This document shows, piece after piece, positions 1 through 10,349 of a DNA stretch of 64,000 bases. A program made the position numbers and the translations under genes. Within the stretch, counting starts at the first letter, position 1, and each line of letters starts with the position of its first letter. Below the pieces are notes generated by a model. The model saw only the letters and a program-made list of their open reading frames with translations, ran no database searches and was not told where the DNA came from. Source of the stretch: Malus domestica (taxonomy: Eukaryota > Streptophyta > Magnoliopsida > Rosales > Rosaceae); contig NC_091673.1 of the NCBI RefSeq assembly GCF_042453785.1, positions 14,479,501-14,543,500 of the forward strand, read 5' to 3'.

Positions 1-7
1 ATGCATT

Positions 8-1402
8 CTATATGGACAATATTGTTCCATTTGGTAATATAATCTGGGTTTTTCCTGAGCCTTCAATTACATCTGATTGCCCTGATATTGTTGTTACCTT
101 TACTTTTGCAAGTACCAAATTCGAGAAATACTTTCGATCTCGAAGTATTGAATGCGTGGTTGCGCTGTCTGCAAGACAAAAGTCTCTGTCATTGCTCTTG
201 TTTTGAAAATAACTATAATTTTTATCCATGTTCTCTGAGTAAAGAAAAAGCAGTTTATTCATACTGGAATACTACTTTTATTGAATTGAAAATGCGAGCA
301 TTAAACCACAAGTACAAATAACAAGAGTACAATAAACATAAATAATTCAATTGAACCCATAAGCTTCATTCCCTCTTTCATTAATAAAGTTTGTAGCATC
401 CAGGTGGGTTGTGTTTAACTGTCTTGATAAATTGGTCATTGGATCAGATGTTTCCATTGGTTGAGCCTGGTCGAAGAAATTGATCTCGACACCCTTCTCC
501 ATGAAGGAGACTTGATATCGATCCACCAGATGCTTTGGGGTGCAACAAGTACGCGCCCAATGTCCGTTGCCACCACACCTATGGAAAACTCCTTCAGGAT
601 TTCTAGGAGTGTTCATATGAGCTTTTCCTTTCTGGCATTTGCATTTTTAAAGCTCGGGCTTGGGTTATGCCTTGGAACCTGGTTGTGAAACTGGACACCA
701 TGGTTCTTGCCTTTCCTGTTCCACCGGCCTCGCTTGTGGCCACGTCCTCGTTTGTAATTATTGCCACGAGAGGATATGGTATTCCCTTCAAGGGAAGTAG
801 CATTCACTTTTGGGAACGGTGTTGATCCGGTCGGTCGGGACTAATGATTTTTCATCAGAAGCTCATTGTTTTGTTCAGCTACCAAAAGCACAGATATTAG
901 CTGGTTGTATTTAGTGAAGCATCATGCTCTATACTGCTGCTGCATGAGCACGTTAGAGGCATGAAATGTGCTGAAAGTCTTTTCCAGCAAATCTTCCTTA
1001 GTAATAGTATCCCCACATAGCTTCATCTTAGATGTAATTCTAAACAACGCAGAATTGTACTCTGCCACTTACTTGAAATCTAGGATCCTTTGGTGAGTCC
1101 ATTCATAGCGAGCTCTTGGAAGAATCACCATTGTCTGGTGATTGTATCTGTTTCTCAAGGTCTTCCAGAGGGTTAACGGATCTTCAACCGTTAAGTACTC
1201 GTTCTTTAGTCCCTCATCAAGATGGCGACGAATAAAAATCATGGCTTTCGCTCGATCTTGAGAGGATGAGATGTTTTCTTCCCTAATGGTATCTCCAAGA
1301 TTCGTTGCTTCCAGATGGATCTTGGTATCCAGTACCCAGGTAAGCTAATTCTCCCCAGTAATGTCCAGGGCAGCAAAATCAAGCTTTGCTAAGTTTGCCA
1401 TT
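8..1402 (-). pseudogene. Decayed Copia gag-protease region (element continues beyond the left edge)
   Basis: Read on the minus strand, an ATG at 1402 opens a Copia-type Gag that begins MANLAKLDFAALDITGEN. Further on come a zinc-knuckle region (near 560-600) and a protease segment with LADSATTHS (near 150-185), the usual Copia order. The reading is broken: a TAG at 1345-1347 lies where relatives have a tyrosine codon, no long frame crosses about 810-1340, and the knuckle reads FHRCGGNGHWARTC, so its first cysteine has become Phe. The protein would have packaged element RNA and matured the polyprotein; this copy cannot. Integrase, RT and the second LTR lie outside the window. Confidence 0.8.
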
Positions 1403-2159
1403 TTCTTTTCTTAAAGAAAATGAGATGTGTAAGAACTTGCAATAATATGTGTTTAGGAAGAATATATTGTTAGAACTTCTGGTTCTTACAAATTTTTTAT
1501 GTTTAGGACAAAATGATAAGTACTCGAAACTTCAGGCTCAAGATTTACATGATTAATGAGAAGGGCGATTGTACCGCACCATTCTCATCGAAACAAGTAT
1601 AGGATGGGCGATTATTCTGCACCACTTTAAACAGCAGGAAAATTTAAATATGTAGAGCAAGGTGGACGATTATACCGCACCACCTAAAATTGCGATAAAA
1701 TTTAAATATGCAAAGTAGGGTGGACGATTATACCGCACCACCTAAAATTGCGATAAAATTTAAATATGCAAAGCAGGGTGGGTGATTATTCCGCACCACC
1801 TAAAATTGCGATAAAATTAAATAGCAGGCAAATTTAAATATGCAAGATAGGGTGGGCGATTATACCGCTCCACTTAAAATTTGTAGTAAAATTAGATCTG
1901 CAGTCAAAGATAGGCAATGATACCGCACCATCTTGGATTGCATAAATAAACACTGGGTTAGTAGTCAAGAGTTACACCAAATAAGAAATCAAAGATATAA
2001 GTAACTGTTAGGTTGAGAATTAGAAGTAAGCATGGTGCAAACAATTCTTCGCGATGGTATATCCAGCAATTGAGGCAGAGGAAGAAGAAGAACAGTAAAA
2101 ACCTTAGAGGAAACATTTTTTTTATGTTTCGGTGAAGGGAAATGAGAAATGATTAGAGA
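1403..2159 (-). other. Untranslated leader of the Copia element
   Basis: This is the stretch between the primer-binding site and the Gag start. It holds no open frame and contains the tandem repeat array listed separately. At about 757 bases it is long for a Copia leader. Confidence 0.6.
1600..1910. repeat. 58-bp tandem repeats in the Copia leader
   Basis: The phrase GATTATACCGCACCACC followed by an AAAATTGCGATAAAATTTAAATATGCAAAG-like segment recurs. Unit starts at 1661, 1719 and 1777 are exactly 58 bases apart, and the next start at 1851 is 74 away because of a short insertion. More diverged copies flank the array at about 1560-1660 and 1850-1960. Confidence 0.85.
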
Positions 2160-2174
2160 GTCGTGCTAATAACG
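2160..2174 (-). other. Primer-binding site matching the anticodon arm of tRNA-Ile(AAU)
   Basis: The plus strand reads GTCGTGCTAATAACG directly beside the LTR. From memory this equals the anticodon stem and loop of plant tRNA-Ile(AAU), so the element's sense (minus) strand is complementary to the middle of the tRNA, not to its 3' end. Drosophila copia also primes from an internally cut half-tRNA, of initiator Met. The site abuts the LTR end, where a primer-binding site belongs. Confidence 0.65.
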
Positions 2175-2474
2175 TGTTATAAATAAGCAAAAGTTAGAGA
2201 AATAACCTTTGCCAAGAGCAATGACGAAGTGGTGCAAAATATCACACTATTTAGTTTTTTTATTACCACCACAAAAGTATTGCAAGTATTAGAAAATGAG
2301 GGATACTGAGAGTATTATATTTCTTCCTTTTTTTTTCTTGATATTCTCTAACTTTGAACAATCGAAGTGCTCTATTTATAGAACCACTTCAATGGAAACT
2401 TACAAAAGGGTTACTATTTAGCATATGAGTCTTTACTATACACATGTAGGCAAACATACCCACTATTTACAACA
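2175..2474 (-). mobile_element. 5' LTR of the Copia element
   Basis: The 300-bp block starts TGTTATAAATA and ends TATTTACAACA on the plus strand, giving near-perfect inverted ends with TG...CA. It lies directly against the primer-binding site. A TATA box is present on the element's sense strand. The other LTR is outside the window, so a target duplication cannot be checked. Confidence 0.75.
2371..2380 (-). promoter_or_regulatory. TATA box of the Copia LTR promoter
   Basis: The minus strand reads TATAAATAGA inside the LTR, about 200 bases before the primer-binding site, as expected for the LTR core promoter. The spacing supports the minus-strand orientation of the element. Confidence 0.6.
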
Positions 2475-2799
2475 TTGTTTAATTTTTTTACATTGTCAAC
2501 ACCCAAACAGAATTACGAACAAACTAATACTCCAAATATGATCATCCAAGATTGCAAGAACACAATTAGAAAAGGCAAAATACCTCTTTTGACTTTTCGG
2601 CAACCCAAAATACCCGGAGATTTTCCGACCTTTTTTGTCTTCCTCACAATTTTACTTCCTTTCTCTCTCTACTAAAACATCCCAACTTTCCCACATCCAA
2701 AACCCCCCAATTTCTAATGTTTCAAATGGATTCGGTTGCCTTTGCAATTAGAGACAACCTCCCAAAAGTCCCCAAAAACTAATACCAAAACACGACAGG

Positions 2800-3852
2800 A
2801 TGGCCTTGTTGAGTACGCCAACCCCTCTCCCTATACTCCTTGGCCTCCTGTCCATCCTCCTCTTCCACCCCATCACCACCACCTCCGGCATTCGCCTAGG
2901 CATCCTTCGCCGTCCCTCCCCTCACCTCCCTGTCTTCCGTGAAGCACCCGCCTTCCGAAACGGGGAGCAATGTGGCTCCGAAAACACGGATGCCATCCAT
3001 GTTGCCATGACTCTAGATGCCAATTACATCCGCGGCACAATGGCTGCCGTGTTCTCCTTGTTGCAACACTCGACGTGCCCCGAAAACCTCTATTTTCACT
3101 TCCTCTCCGCGCGTATTGCACCGGAGTTCTTTTCCAGCATAAAGTCTACGTTCCCTTACTTGAACTTCAAGACATATGCCTTTGATTCGAACCGGGTTCG
3201 CTGGAAGATATCAAAATCTATAAGGCAAGCATTGGATCAGCCAATTAATTATGCTAGAATCTATCTTGCTGACATCCTTCCGACCGATATGAGGCGTGTT
3301 ATATACTTGGACTCGGACCTCATTGTGGTGGACGACATTGCCAAGCTATGGAGCGTGGACATGGAAGACAAGGTGGTGGCTGCACCGGAATATTGCCGGG
3401 CAAATTTCTCACAGTATTTCACTGACGCATTTTGGTCTGACCCGGATTTGTCGAAGACATTCCAAGGAAGAAACCCGTGTTATTTCAACACAGGAGTGAT
3501 GGTGGTGGATGTGGATAAATGGAGGAAAGGAGGGTATACACAGAAGGTTGAGGAGTGGATGGCGTTGCAAAAGCGAAAGAGGCTATACCATTTGGGGTCT
3601 TTGCCGCCCTTTCTGCTGGTTTTGGCCGGAAACATCAAGGGTGTGGATCACCGGTGGAACCAGCATGGGTTAGGAGGTGACAACTTTGAAGGAAGGTGTA
3701 GGAACCTCCACCCTGGTCCCATTAGTCTTCTGCACTGGAGCGGGAAGGGTAAGCCATGGTTGAGGTTGGACGCCCGGAAGCCATGCACCGTCGATCATCT
3801 CTGGGCACCGTACGATCTCTACCATTCGGCGAGACACTTTCTGGAAGAATAA
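2800..3852 (+). CDS. Galacturonosyltransferase-like protein (GATL, glycosyltransferase family 8)
   Basis: Single-exon gene for 350 residues, the usual length and structure of GATL genes. A hydrophobic N-terminus (about residues 8-28) is a signal peptide or anchor leading into the secretory pathway. The GT8 fold shows the metal-binding DSD at residues 171-173 in [11 protein letters not shown], a conserved [11 protein letters not shown] segment, [12 protein letters not shown] at 284-295 and [11 protein letters not shown] at 310-320. GATL proteins act in the Golgi in pectin and xylan synthesis; the exact activity of this member cannot be read from sequence. The ATG at 2800 starts just before the hydrophobic segment and no longer in-frame start is plausible. 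The 325-base upstream gap (2475-2799) is pyrimidine-rich and shows no clear TATA box. Confidence 0.93.
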   Translation: MALLSTPTPLPILLGLLSILLFHPITTTSGIRLGILRRPSPHLPVFREAPAFRNGEQCGSENTDAIHVAMTLDANYIRGTMAAVFSLLQHSTCPENLYFHFLSARIAPEFFSSIKSTFPYLNFKTYAFDSNRVRWKISKSIRQALDQPINYARIYLADILPTDMRRVIYLDSDLIVVDDIAKLWSVDMEDKVVAAPEYCRANFSQYFTDAFWSDPDLSKTFQGRNPCYFNTGVMVVDVDKWRKGGYTQKVEEWMALQKRKRLYHLGSLPPFLLVLAGNIKGVDHRWNQHGLGGDNFEGRCRNLHPGPISLLHWSGKGKPWLRLDARKPCTVDHLWAPYDLYHSARHFLEE

Positions 3853-4182
3853 AAGAGAAGAAAGTGAACCGCGAAGAGACAGAGAGCATGCAATGAAGGA
3901 GATAAAATGCAGACTCATGAACTATGCACATCATAACACAGCCCATGAATGGCAATTGTATTCCGAGGAGGCAGACTTCGCGACGGGATCTCGGGTTCTC
4001 CTGCGAAGAAGCTGGGGCCTGGATGGTACTCTAGGCTAAATTTTGTTGCCAAGAGTAGACCATCCAACTTGTAAATGGCCATTTGAAGGCTTCTTTGTAT
4101 GGTTGGAAACCTGTATATTCTTGTATTTCAACTTTCAAGGAACAAATGTAAAGGAATGACAGTTAAAAGCAAAATCAATTAA

Positions 4183-4345
4183 AAAGGTCGTACCCAGTGC
4201 ACAAGCTCTCGCTTTACGCAGGGTCTGGGAGAGATGAATTTCGGCTTGCCTTACCCCCATTTATGGAGAGGCAGCTCCTAAGTCTCGAATCCGAGACCTA
4301 CCGCTCATGGGCGAAGGCACTTGCCATCGCACCAAGTGCGACCTC
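4183..4345 (+). mobile_element. SINE (Au-like) with perfect 19-bp target duplications
   Basis: A 163-bp block runs from AAAAGGTCGTACCCAGTGC to CAAGTGCGACCTC. It is flanked on both sides by the identical 19-mer TAAAAGCAAAATCAATTAA (4164-4182 and 4346-4364). The interior contains a TACCCAGTGCAC start (A-box-like) and TCTCGAATCCGAGACC (B-box-like), which suggests a tRNA-derived SINE reading on the plus strand. It resembles the widespread Au SINE family from memory. It sits about 330 bases past the GATL stop codon, in or just beyond its 3' UTR. Confidence 0.8.
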
Positions 4346-4364
4346 TAAAAGCAAAATCAATTAA

Positions 4365-4905
4365 GCGAAAAAAAACAGGTCAGTTCTCAGCCGAACGCAT
4401 TGATTGACTTCTCACTTCCAACACTAAATAAAATTACACGAATGATCTATTCAGAAACTTCAATTTCCGAAAGCCATTCCATAACAAACCAGACCATAAA
4501 CTTTTGCTACAGCAGCAGACGGGCATCTACCCAACGTATTCCACAAAATATAATCGCCCGAAGTAACCTGTTTAACAAATGAAAAGAAGCAATATGGATT
4601 GACAAGAGTACTCTTAACTTTCACATTTAAACAACGAAATTGTTACCATTAGAAGAAACAAGAAACCGAGGAGAATTTTACTTTCATAGGTTATGAAGCC
4701 ATCATTGGTCGAATACATTAACAGATATTTGTAGATTATCTGCAGCATTGCTTTGCTTACATATAATATACTTCTGCAAGTTCTATATCTGATGCGCACA
4801 ATGATGTCGGCAAACATTTTCTAACAATTTTTCCGCAGCGTGCACTGTCAGAGCTAAGAAAAGTATATCAAGCTTGAAGATAGAGAATTCTGATGAAAAA
4901 CCCAC
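4365..4905. other. Non-coding stretch
   Basis: AT-rich, with no gene recognised. The last exon expected for the AP-5 mu gene was looked for here on the minus strand and not found. Confidence 0.5.
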
Positions 4906-5172
4906 CAGAGTAGAGAACTCCACTGGTGCTTTAACAGTTGGATAAACGCTTACCTGCATGTAGCAGAAACAATTAAGAGAGCCAGCAAAAAAAAAATAAT
5001 ACAAGTATATATGAGATAAATACAACAAGAATACTCCTCTTATGGCCTATCCCTGGGTTCCTGTAACGACCTAGACCATGAGAGGTGAATTAGAGGAAGC
5101 AAAACTTACAGATTTTGGATCCGAATCCGATGACATTCCAGACAATGAAGCTCCAACAATCTTGAACAACAC
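4906..5172 (-). pseudogene. AP5M: 3' exons of a broken AP-5 complex mu subunit gene (AP5M)
   Basis: Two short minus-strand exons are visible. The first, 5172-5110, encodes VLFKIVGASLSGMSSDSDPK plus Ser; it follows a TATAG acceptor and ends at GTAAGT. The second, 4953-4906, encodes VSVYPTVKAPVEFSTL after a TGCAG acceptor, then meets a GTGGGT donor. Together they match the C-terminal part of the plant AP-5 mu adaptin, a medium chain of an endosomal coat complex (recalled, not searched). The rest of the gene lies at 18031-19318. Between the parts is the LINE insertion, and the exon that should join them is missing. The final exon is also absent. If the GTGGGT site is read through, the frame stays open to 4783 with an unrelated tail. 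Confidence 0.7.
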
Positions 5173-5265
5173 CTATACACGTGAGTCAGAAAACGCCATC
5201 CTCTGTTAAAGCTTGGTCTTCAATAAATGCTTAAACACTTTAAAGTCCAAAAGTGTGCTTGACTA

Positions 5266-5891
5266 CAACAACAACAACAACAACAACAAAGCCTTTTCCC
5301 ACTAAGTGGGGTCGGCTATATGAATCCTAGAACGCCATTGCGCTCGGTTTTGTGTCATGTCCTCCGTTAGATCCAAGTACTCTAAGTCTTTTCTTAGAGT
5401 CTCTTCCAAAGTTTTCCTAGGTCTTCCTCTACCCCTTCGGCCCTGAACCTCTGTCCCGTAGTCACATCTTCGAACCGGAGCGTCAGTCGGCCTTCTTTGC
5501 ACATGTCCAAATCACCGGAGCTGATTTTCTCTCATCTTTCCTACAATTTCGGCTACTTCTACTTTACCTCGGATATCCTCATTCCCAATCTTATCCTTTC
5601 TCGTGTGCCCACACATCCCACAAAGCATCCTCATCTCTGCTACACCCATTTTGTGTACGTGTTGATGTTTCACCGCCCAACATTCTGTGCCATACAACAT
5701 CGCTGGCCTTATTGCCGTCCTATAAAATTTTCCCTTGAGCTTCAGTGGCCTACGACGGTCACACAACACGCCGGATGCACTCTTACACTTCATCCATCCA
5801 GCTCGTATTCTATGGTTGAGATCTCCATCTAATTCTCCGTTCTCTTGCAAGATAGATCCTAGGTAGCGAAAACGGTCGCTTTTTGTGATCT
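5266..5891 (-). pseudogene. LINE 3'-end fragment with (TTG)n tail, copy 1
   Basis: The minus-strand protein reads from [20 protein letters not shown] to the C-terminus, where RTE elements have [20 protein letters not shown], then a 3' end with CCCACTTAGTGGGAAAAGGC and the TTG repeat. One early stop and changes such as [11 protein letters not shown] are seen. The fragment begins abruptly at about 5891, inside the RT C-terminal region, exactly as in copy 2. Confidence 0.75.
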
Positions 5892-5925
5892 TCGCTAGAT
5901 TGCTCCGGTCATTAGTGTGGATAAG

Positions 5926-5935
5926 TATATAAATG
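5926..5935 (+). promoter_or_regulatory. TATA-like motif at the cargo start, copy 1
   Basis: TATATAAATG stands about 35 bases inside the cargo; the equivalent in copy 2 is at 13233-13240. It faces the coiled-coil ORF. Promoter function is inference. Confidence 0.4.
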
Positions 5936-7259
5936 GATAGAGATAGGAAAGCAAACACAAGATGTACGTGGTTCACCCAGATTGGCTACGTCCACGGAAT
6001 AGAAGAGTTCTCATTAATTGTGAAGGGTTTACACAAGTACATAGGTTCAAGCTCTCATTTAGTGAGTACAAGTGAATGATTTAGTACAAATGACATTAGG
6101 AAATATTGTGGGAGAATGATCTCGTAATCACGAAACTTCTAAGTATCGGAGTGTGGTGTCGTCTTGACTTGCCTTATCTGTCTCATAGGTAGATGTGGCA
6201 TCTTCTCTGGAAGTACTCTTCCTCCATCCAGGGGTGGTATCTTTAACTGGTGGAGATGCACAAGGTAATGTATCAATTTCACTTGAAGCTTACTTGTAGT
6301 TTCAAGCTTGGTCAAGCGCGATACAAACCATGTAGTAGGAGTCCCCCAAGTCGCCGAGCTAGGGGGTCTGCTGAAAGAGGTGACAGACAAGGTAAGCAAT
6401 CAGAGCTCCGACTGATTGTTCACCTTCTCCCCATCTTGCAGCAGCATGAAGGATAAAGAGAAGAAAAATGAGAAAAGATGATATGAGATACTTTTGCTTT
6501 TGAAGAAGTAACTTTCCACAGGCTTATTCTTGAACTGAGCTGGAGGGTTTTCTGGTTTCCTACAGAGTATAAGGCCGACTGAAGAATTTGAGGGTCAAAA
6601 CAAGTCCATCAAATCTAGAGTACGTTCTACCCTGCTGATATGGGATACTTTTGCTTTTGACAGAGTAATGGATGTATCGGCACGTGTGCTGTTACGCTTG
6701 TCTCCACATGCTTCCTTGTATCCTTCGCACTTGCCCTATCTGTTCCTCAAGCAGATGCGGAATCTTCCTTGGAAACATAAGATGTTGAAGATGAGTACTC
6801 GAGAGCAATGCCAGGTAAGTAATCAGGTAAGGGGTTCCAGGCAGTCAGTTCCTGGCTGGAAGCTTGATTCCAAGTGCTGACTGATTGCTCTCTTTCTCCT
6901 TGTCTTGCAGGTAAAAACAAGGCCAAAGGAAAAGACAGGGAAAAAGCATGATATGGGATACTCTTGCTTTTAACCCTGATGATATGAGATATTCTTGCTC
7001 TAGTATAGCTTGTTTGCAGAGGTATTATCGGGGGGAAAGAAAGCTGAATATTTCGAAAGGCTTCGTTGGGAGTGCCCTCTTAGATATGATGAAGGGTTGA
7101 GCATTTTTGCAGGTCTGCCTGTCCGTTGGGGATGGAGGTCGACATATATAGGAGTCTCCCTAACAACAAGTAGTAATGCTATTCATTTACCCTGCTTGGT
7201 CATAGCACAGTAGTGGGAGCTGCCAGTTTCACATGTTTTAACTCTGTCAGAGCACTTTG

Positions 7260-9260
7260 AAAAAGTGGTCTGTGGTATCTGGCTCTCGAGATTCGGAGAA
7301 CGATGTCTCTTCGATTTTTGAGAAAGCAATCATGCTGGGGGTCTGGCTCTCGAGATTCAGAGAGCAGTGTCTCTTCGATTTTTGAGGAAGTAATCATGTT
7401 GGGAGTCTGGCTCTTGAGATTCGGAGGGCGGTGCCTCTTCGATTTTGGAGCAAGCAATCATGTTGGGAGTGTTGTCTCGAATGTGAGTAAAGGTTGGGCA
7501 TGTTTGCTAGTCTACCTTGCCACGAAGCACAAAGGTTGACACACAGGGACTTTCCAATTATCTAGCAATGGTACTGTTCCTTTACCCTCTCTTCGCTTTT
7601 GAGAAAGTAGTCATGTTGGGAGTCTGGCTCTCGAGATTCGGAGGACGGTGCCTCTTCGATTTTGGAGCAAGCAATCTTGTTGGGAGTGTTTTCTCGAATG
7701 TGAGTAAAGGTTGGGCATGTTTGCTAGTCTACCTTGCCACGAAGCACAGAGGTTGACACACAGGAACTTTCCAATTATCCAGCAATGGTACTGTTCCTTT
7801 ACCCTTGTGGGTAATAATATGGTAGCTAGACCTTCAAAATTTATGTGTCTAAACTTTGTTAGTGCTGTTTCTTTGCTATTCTTTTACCTTTCTTGGTCAG
7901 AGCGATGTAGTGGGAGCTGCAAGCTTCACGTGCTCAACTTTGGCAGAGAACTTTGGCAAAGTTATCTGTGGTACCCATGAGCTATTGTTGCGTGTGGGAA
8001 GTGGGTGGTTGAACAGTAAGATTCATGTGCTTTCTACTTCACCAGATGTCTTCGACAGAATGCCCATAATTTCTGCAAAGCTGAGTGTGCGTGTGACAGG
8101 TGCTGACAAGGCTAGAATAGTAGGTGCCTCTTCGATTTCTAAGATCGGCCCTCGTGGTCTCTGAGCAGCCCAGCTTTTGAGAAAGCGAGCGCCTCTTCGA
8201 TTGATTCGGAGAACGATGCCTTATCGATTTTTGAGAAAGCAATCATGCTGGGGGTCTGGCTCTTGAAGATTCGGGGAGCAGTGTCTCTTCGATTTTTGAG
8301 AAAGTAATCATGTTGGGAGTCTGGCTCTCGAGATTCGGAGGACGGTGCCTCTTCGATTTTGGAGCAAGCAATCTTGTTGGGAGTGTTTTCTCAAATGTGA
8401 GTAAAGGTTGGGCATGTTTGCTAGTCTACCTTGCCACGAAGCACAGAGGTTGACACACAAGGACTTTCCAATTATCCAGCAATGGTACTGTTCCTTTACC
8501 CTCTCTTCGATTTTTAAGAAAGTAGTCATGTTGGGAGTCTGGCTCTCGAGATTCGGAGGACGGTGCCTCTTCGATTTTGGAGCAAGCAATCTTATTGGGA
8601 GTGTTTTCTCGAATGTGAGTAAAGGTTGGGCATGTTTGCTAGTCTACCTTGCCACGAAGCACAGAGGTTGACACACAGGGACTTTCCAATTATCCAGCAG
8701 TGGTACTGTTCCTTTACCCTTGTGGGTAATAATATGGTAGCTAGACCTTCAAAATTTATGGGTCTAAACTTTGTTAGTGCTGTTTCTTTGCTATTCTTTT
8801 ACCCTTCTTGGTCAGAGCGATGTAGTGGGAGCTGCAAGCTTCACGTGCTCAACTTTGGCAGAGAACTTTGGCAAAGTTATCTGTGGTACCCATGAGCTAT
8901 TGTTGCGTGTGGGAAGTGGGTGATTGAACAGTAAGATTCATGTGTTTTCTACTTCCCCAGAAGTCTTCGACAGAATGCCCATAATTTCCGCAAAGCTGAG
9001 TGTGCGTGTGACAGGTGTTGACAAGGCTGGAAAAGTAGGTGCCTCTTCGATTTCTGAGATCGGCCCTCGTGGTCTCTGGGGAGCCCAGCTTTTGAGAAAG
9101 CGAGCGCCTCTTCGATTTCTGAGATCGACCTTCGTGGTCTTTGAGCAGCCCAACTTTTGAGAAAGCAAACGCCTCTTCGATTTCTGAGATCAACCCTCGT
9201 GATCTCTAAGCAGCCCAGCTTTTGAGAAAGCAAACGCCTCTTCGATTTCTGAGCAGGCGC
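7260..9260. repeat. Nested tandem repeats in the cargo, copy 1
   Basis: Three levels are visible. A unit of about 215 bp (CTCTTCGATTTT...GTTGGGAGTCTGGCTCTCGAGATTCGG...) recurs at about 7400-7800 and 8320-8720. A block of about 915 bp, 7540-8160 versus 8455-9075, holds these plus GTGGGTAATAATATGGTAGC. A unit of about 66 bp, CCTCTTCGATTTCTGAGATCG...CAGCCCAGCTTTTGAGAAAGC, is repeated at 9040-9255. Confidence 0.8.
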
Positions 9261-9294
9261 CACTTCGATTTCTGAAGCTCCGTCGAGTGCAGAT

Positions 9295-9304
9295 TTTTAT
9301 AGGG
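9295..9304 (+). promoter_or_regulatory. TATA-like box before the cargo ORF, copy 1
   Basis: TTTTTATAGG lies about 115 bases before the ATG, after the end of the repeats and before a pyrimidine-rich leader. The same sequence precedes the ORF in copy 2 near 16139-16148. Confidence 0.4.
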
Positions 9305-9414
9305 GCTGGCATTAAGTTCCAAAGCACACTTGAATCTCCACCAGTAGAAGCTTCATTCTTGCACTTCTAAGATCTTGATTTGTCCGACCTCTTCTCTCTT
9401 CAACACCTTTGAAA

Positions 9415-10089
9415 ATGTCTGGCCCCTCCGACCGTCGTTTTGACTTGAACCTTGTTGAAGAGGCAGCCCCGCCTTCTCCAGACAACATATGGCGCCCATC
9501 CTTCGTCTCCCCGACTGGTCCTCTTACCGTTGGGGATTCCGTGATGAAGAATGATATGACCGCTGCGGTGGTAGCCAGGAACCTTCTCACTCCCAAAGAT
9601 AACAGACTAATTTCCAAACGGTCTGATGAGTTAGCTGTTAAGGATTCGCTGGCTCTCAGTGTTCAGTGTGCAGGTTCTGTGTCTAATATGGCCCAACGCC
9701 TATTTGCTCGAACCCGCCAAGTTGAATCATTGGCGGCTGAAGTGATGAGTCTCAAACAGGAGATTAGAGGGCTCAAGCATGAGAATAAACAGTTGCACCG
9801 GCTCGCACATGACTATGCTACAAACATGAAGAGGAAGCTTGACCAGATGAAGGAAACTGATGGTCAGGTTTTACTTGATCATCAGAGATTTGTGGGTTTG
9901 TTCCAAAGGCATTTATTGCCTTCGTCTTCTGGGGCTGTACCGCGTAATGAAGCTCCGAATGATCAACCTCTGATGCCTCATCCTTCTAGGGTTCTGTCCA
10001 GTACTGAGGCTCCAAATGATCCCCCTCCGGTGCCTTCTCTTTCTGGGGCTCTACCGACTGCTGAGACTTCTCCTAAGCAACCTTTGTGA
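9415..10089 (+). CDS. Coiled-coil protein of unknown function carried by the LINE cargo, copy 1
   Basis: The intact 224-residue frame starts at ATG 9415. An N-terminal SDRRFDLNLVEEAAPPSP segment contains an EAR-like FDLNL. A central heptad-rich helix (about residues 95-150, VESLAAEVMSLKQEIRGLKH onward) is expected to form a coiled coil. The C-terminus is Pro/Ser-rich with two NDxPxxP-type repeats. No enzyme or nucleic-acid-binding motif is seen. A polyadenylation signal follows at 10157. Copy 2 differs at ten residues and neither has a stop. I recall similar predicted proteins in rosaceous genomes but know no function. It lies antisense to the LINE that flanks it and could be part of a non-autonomous element. 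Confidence 0.6.
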   Translation: MSGPSDRRFDLNLVEEAAPPSPDNIWRPSFVSPTGPLTVGDSVMKNDMTAAVVARNLLTPKDNRLISKRSDELAVKDSLALSVQCAGSVSNMAQRLFARTRQVESLAAEVMSLKQEIRGLKHENKQLHRLAHDYATNMKRKLDQMKETDGQVLLDHQRFVGLFQRHLLPSSSGAVPRNEAPNDQPLMPHPSRVLSSTEAPNDPPPVPSLSGALPTAETSPKQPL

Positions 10090-10156
10090 AGGCTCCCTCT
10101 TGTGTGTTTATTTTGACTCATGTATATGTACATATTTGTAGCTTATCGGGAATATC

Positions 10157-10162
10157 AATAAA
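10157..10162 (+). terminator. Polyadenylation signal after the cargo ORF, copy 1
   Basis: AATAAA lies 68 bases past the stop codon, within CAATAAATAAGC. It is conserved in copy 2 at 17004-17009. Confidence 0.5.
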
Positions 10163-10349
10163 TAAGCTTTCCTTCATTTCAACGTATTGTGTTAAATACA
10201 CCAAAGCCTTCTTCGCTAAGTTCTTTGAATTTTCTTTTGTTGAAGCTTGTATGTTGAAGCTTTCTGAGTGGAGCATGTAGGTTGGGGTAGTGTTCCCTTA
10301 ATTTCCCGAGTGAGGAAAACTTCTCGGTTGGAGACTTGGAAAATCCAAG

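Larger units (their letters stand above)
5892..9294 (+). other. Cargo segment upstream part, gene-like, copy 1
   Basis: Non-LINE DNA with features of a plus-strand transcription unit. A TATA motif TATATAAATG lies at 5926-5935. A segment with splice-site-like borders (GTAAGT at 6815, TTGCAG ending at 6910, 96 bases) is preserved in copy 2 at 14211-14306. A shorter 50-base one (6392-6441) is probably too short to be spliced. No long conserved protein is found before the ORF at 9415; short frames across the repeats look incidental. Confidence 0.5.

Noticed and set aside
6392-6441. Intron in the cargo
   Set aside because: Has GTAAGC and TTGCAG but only 50 bases, shorter than plant introns normally spliced.
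7200-9260. Many 75-130-codon frames across the cargo repeats on both strands
   Set aside because: They follow repeat periodicity, exist in several frames at once and share no family features; best taken as by-products of the repeats.
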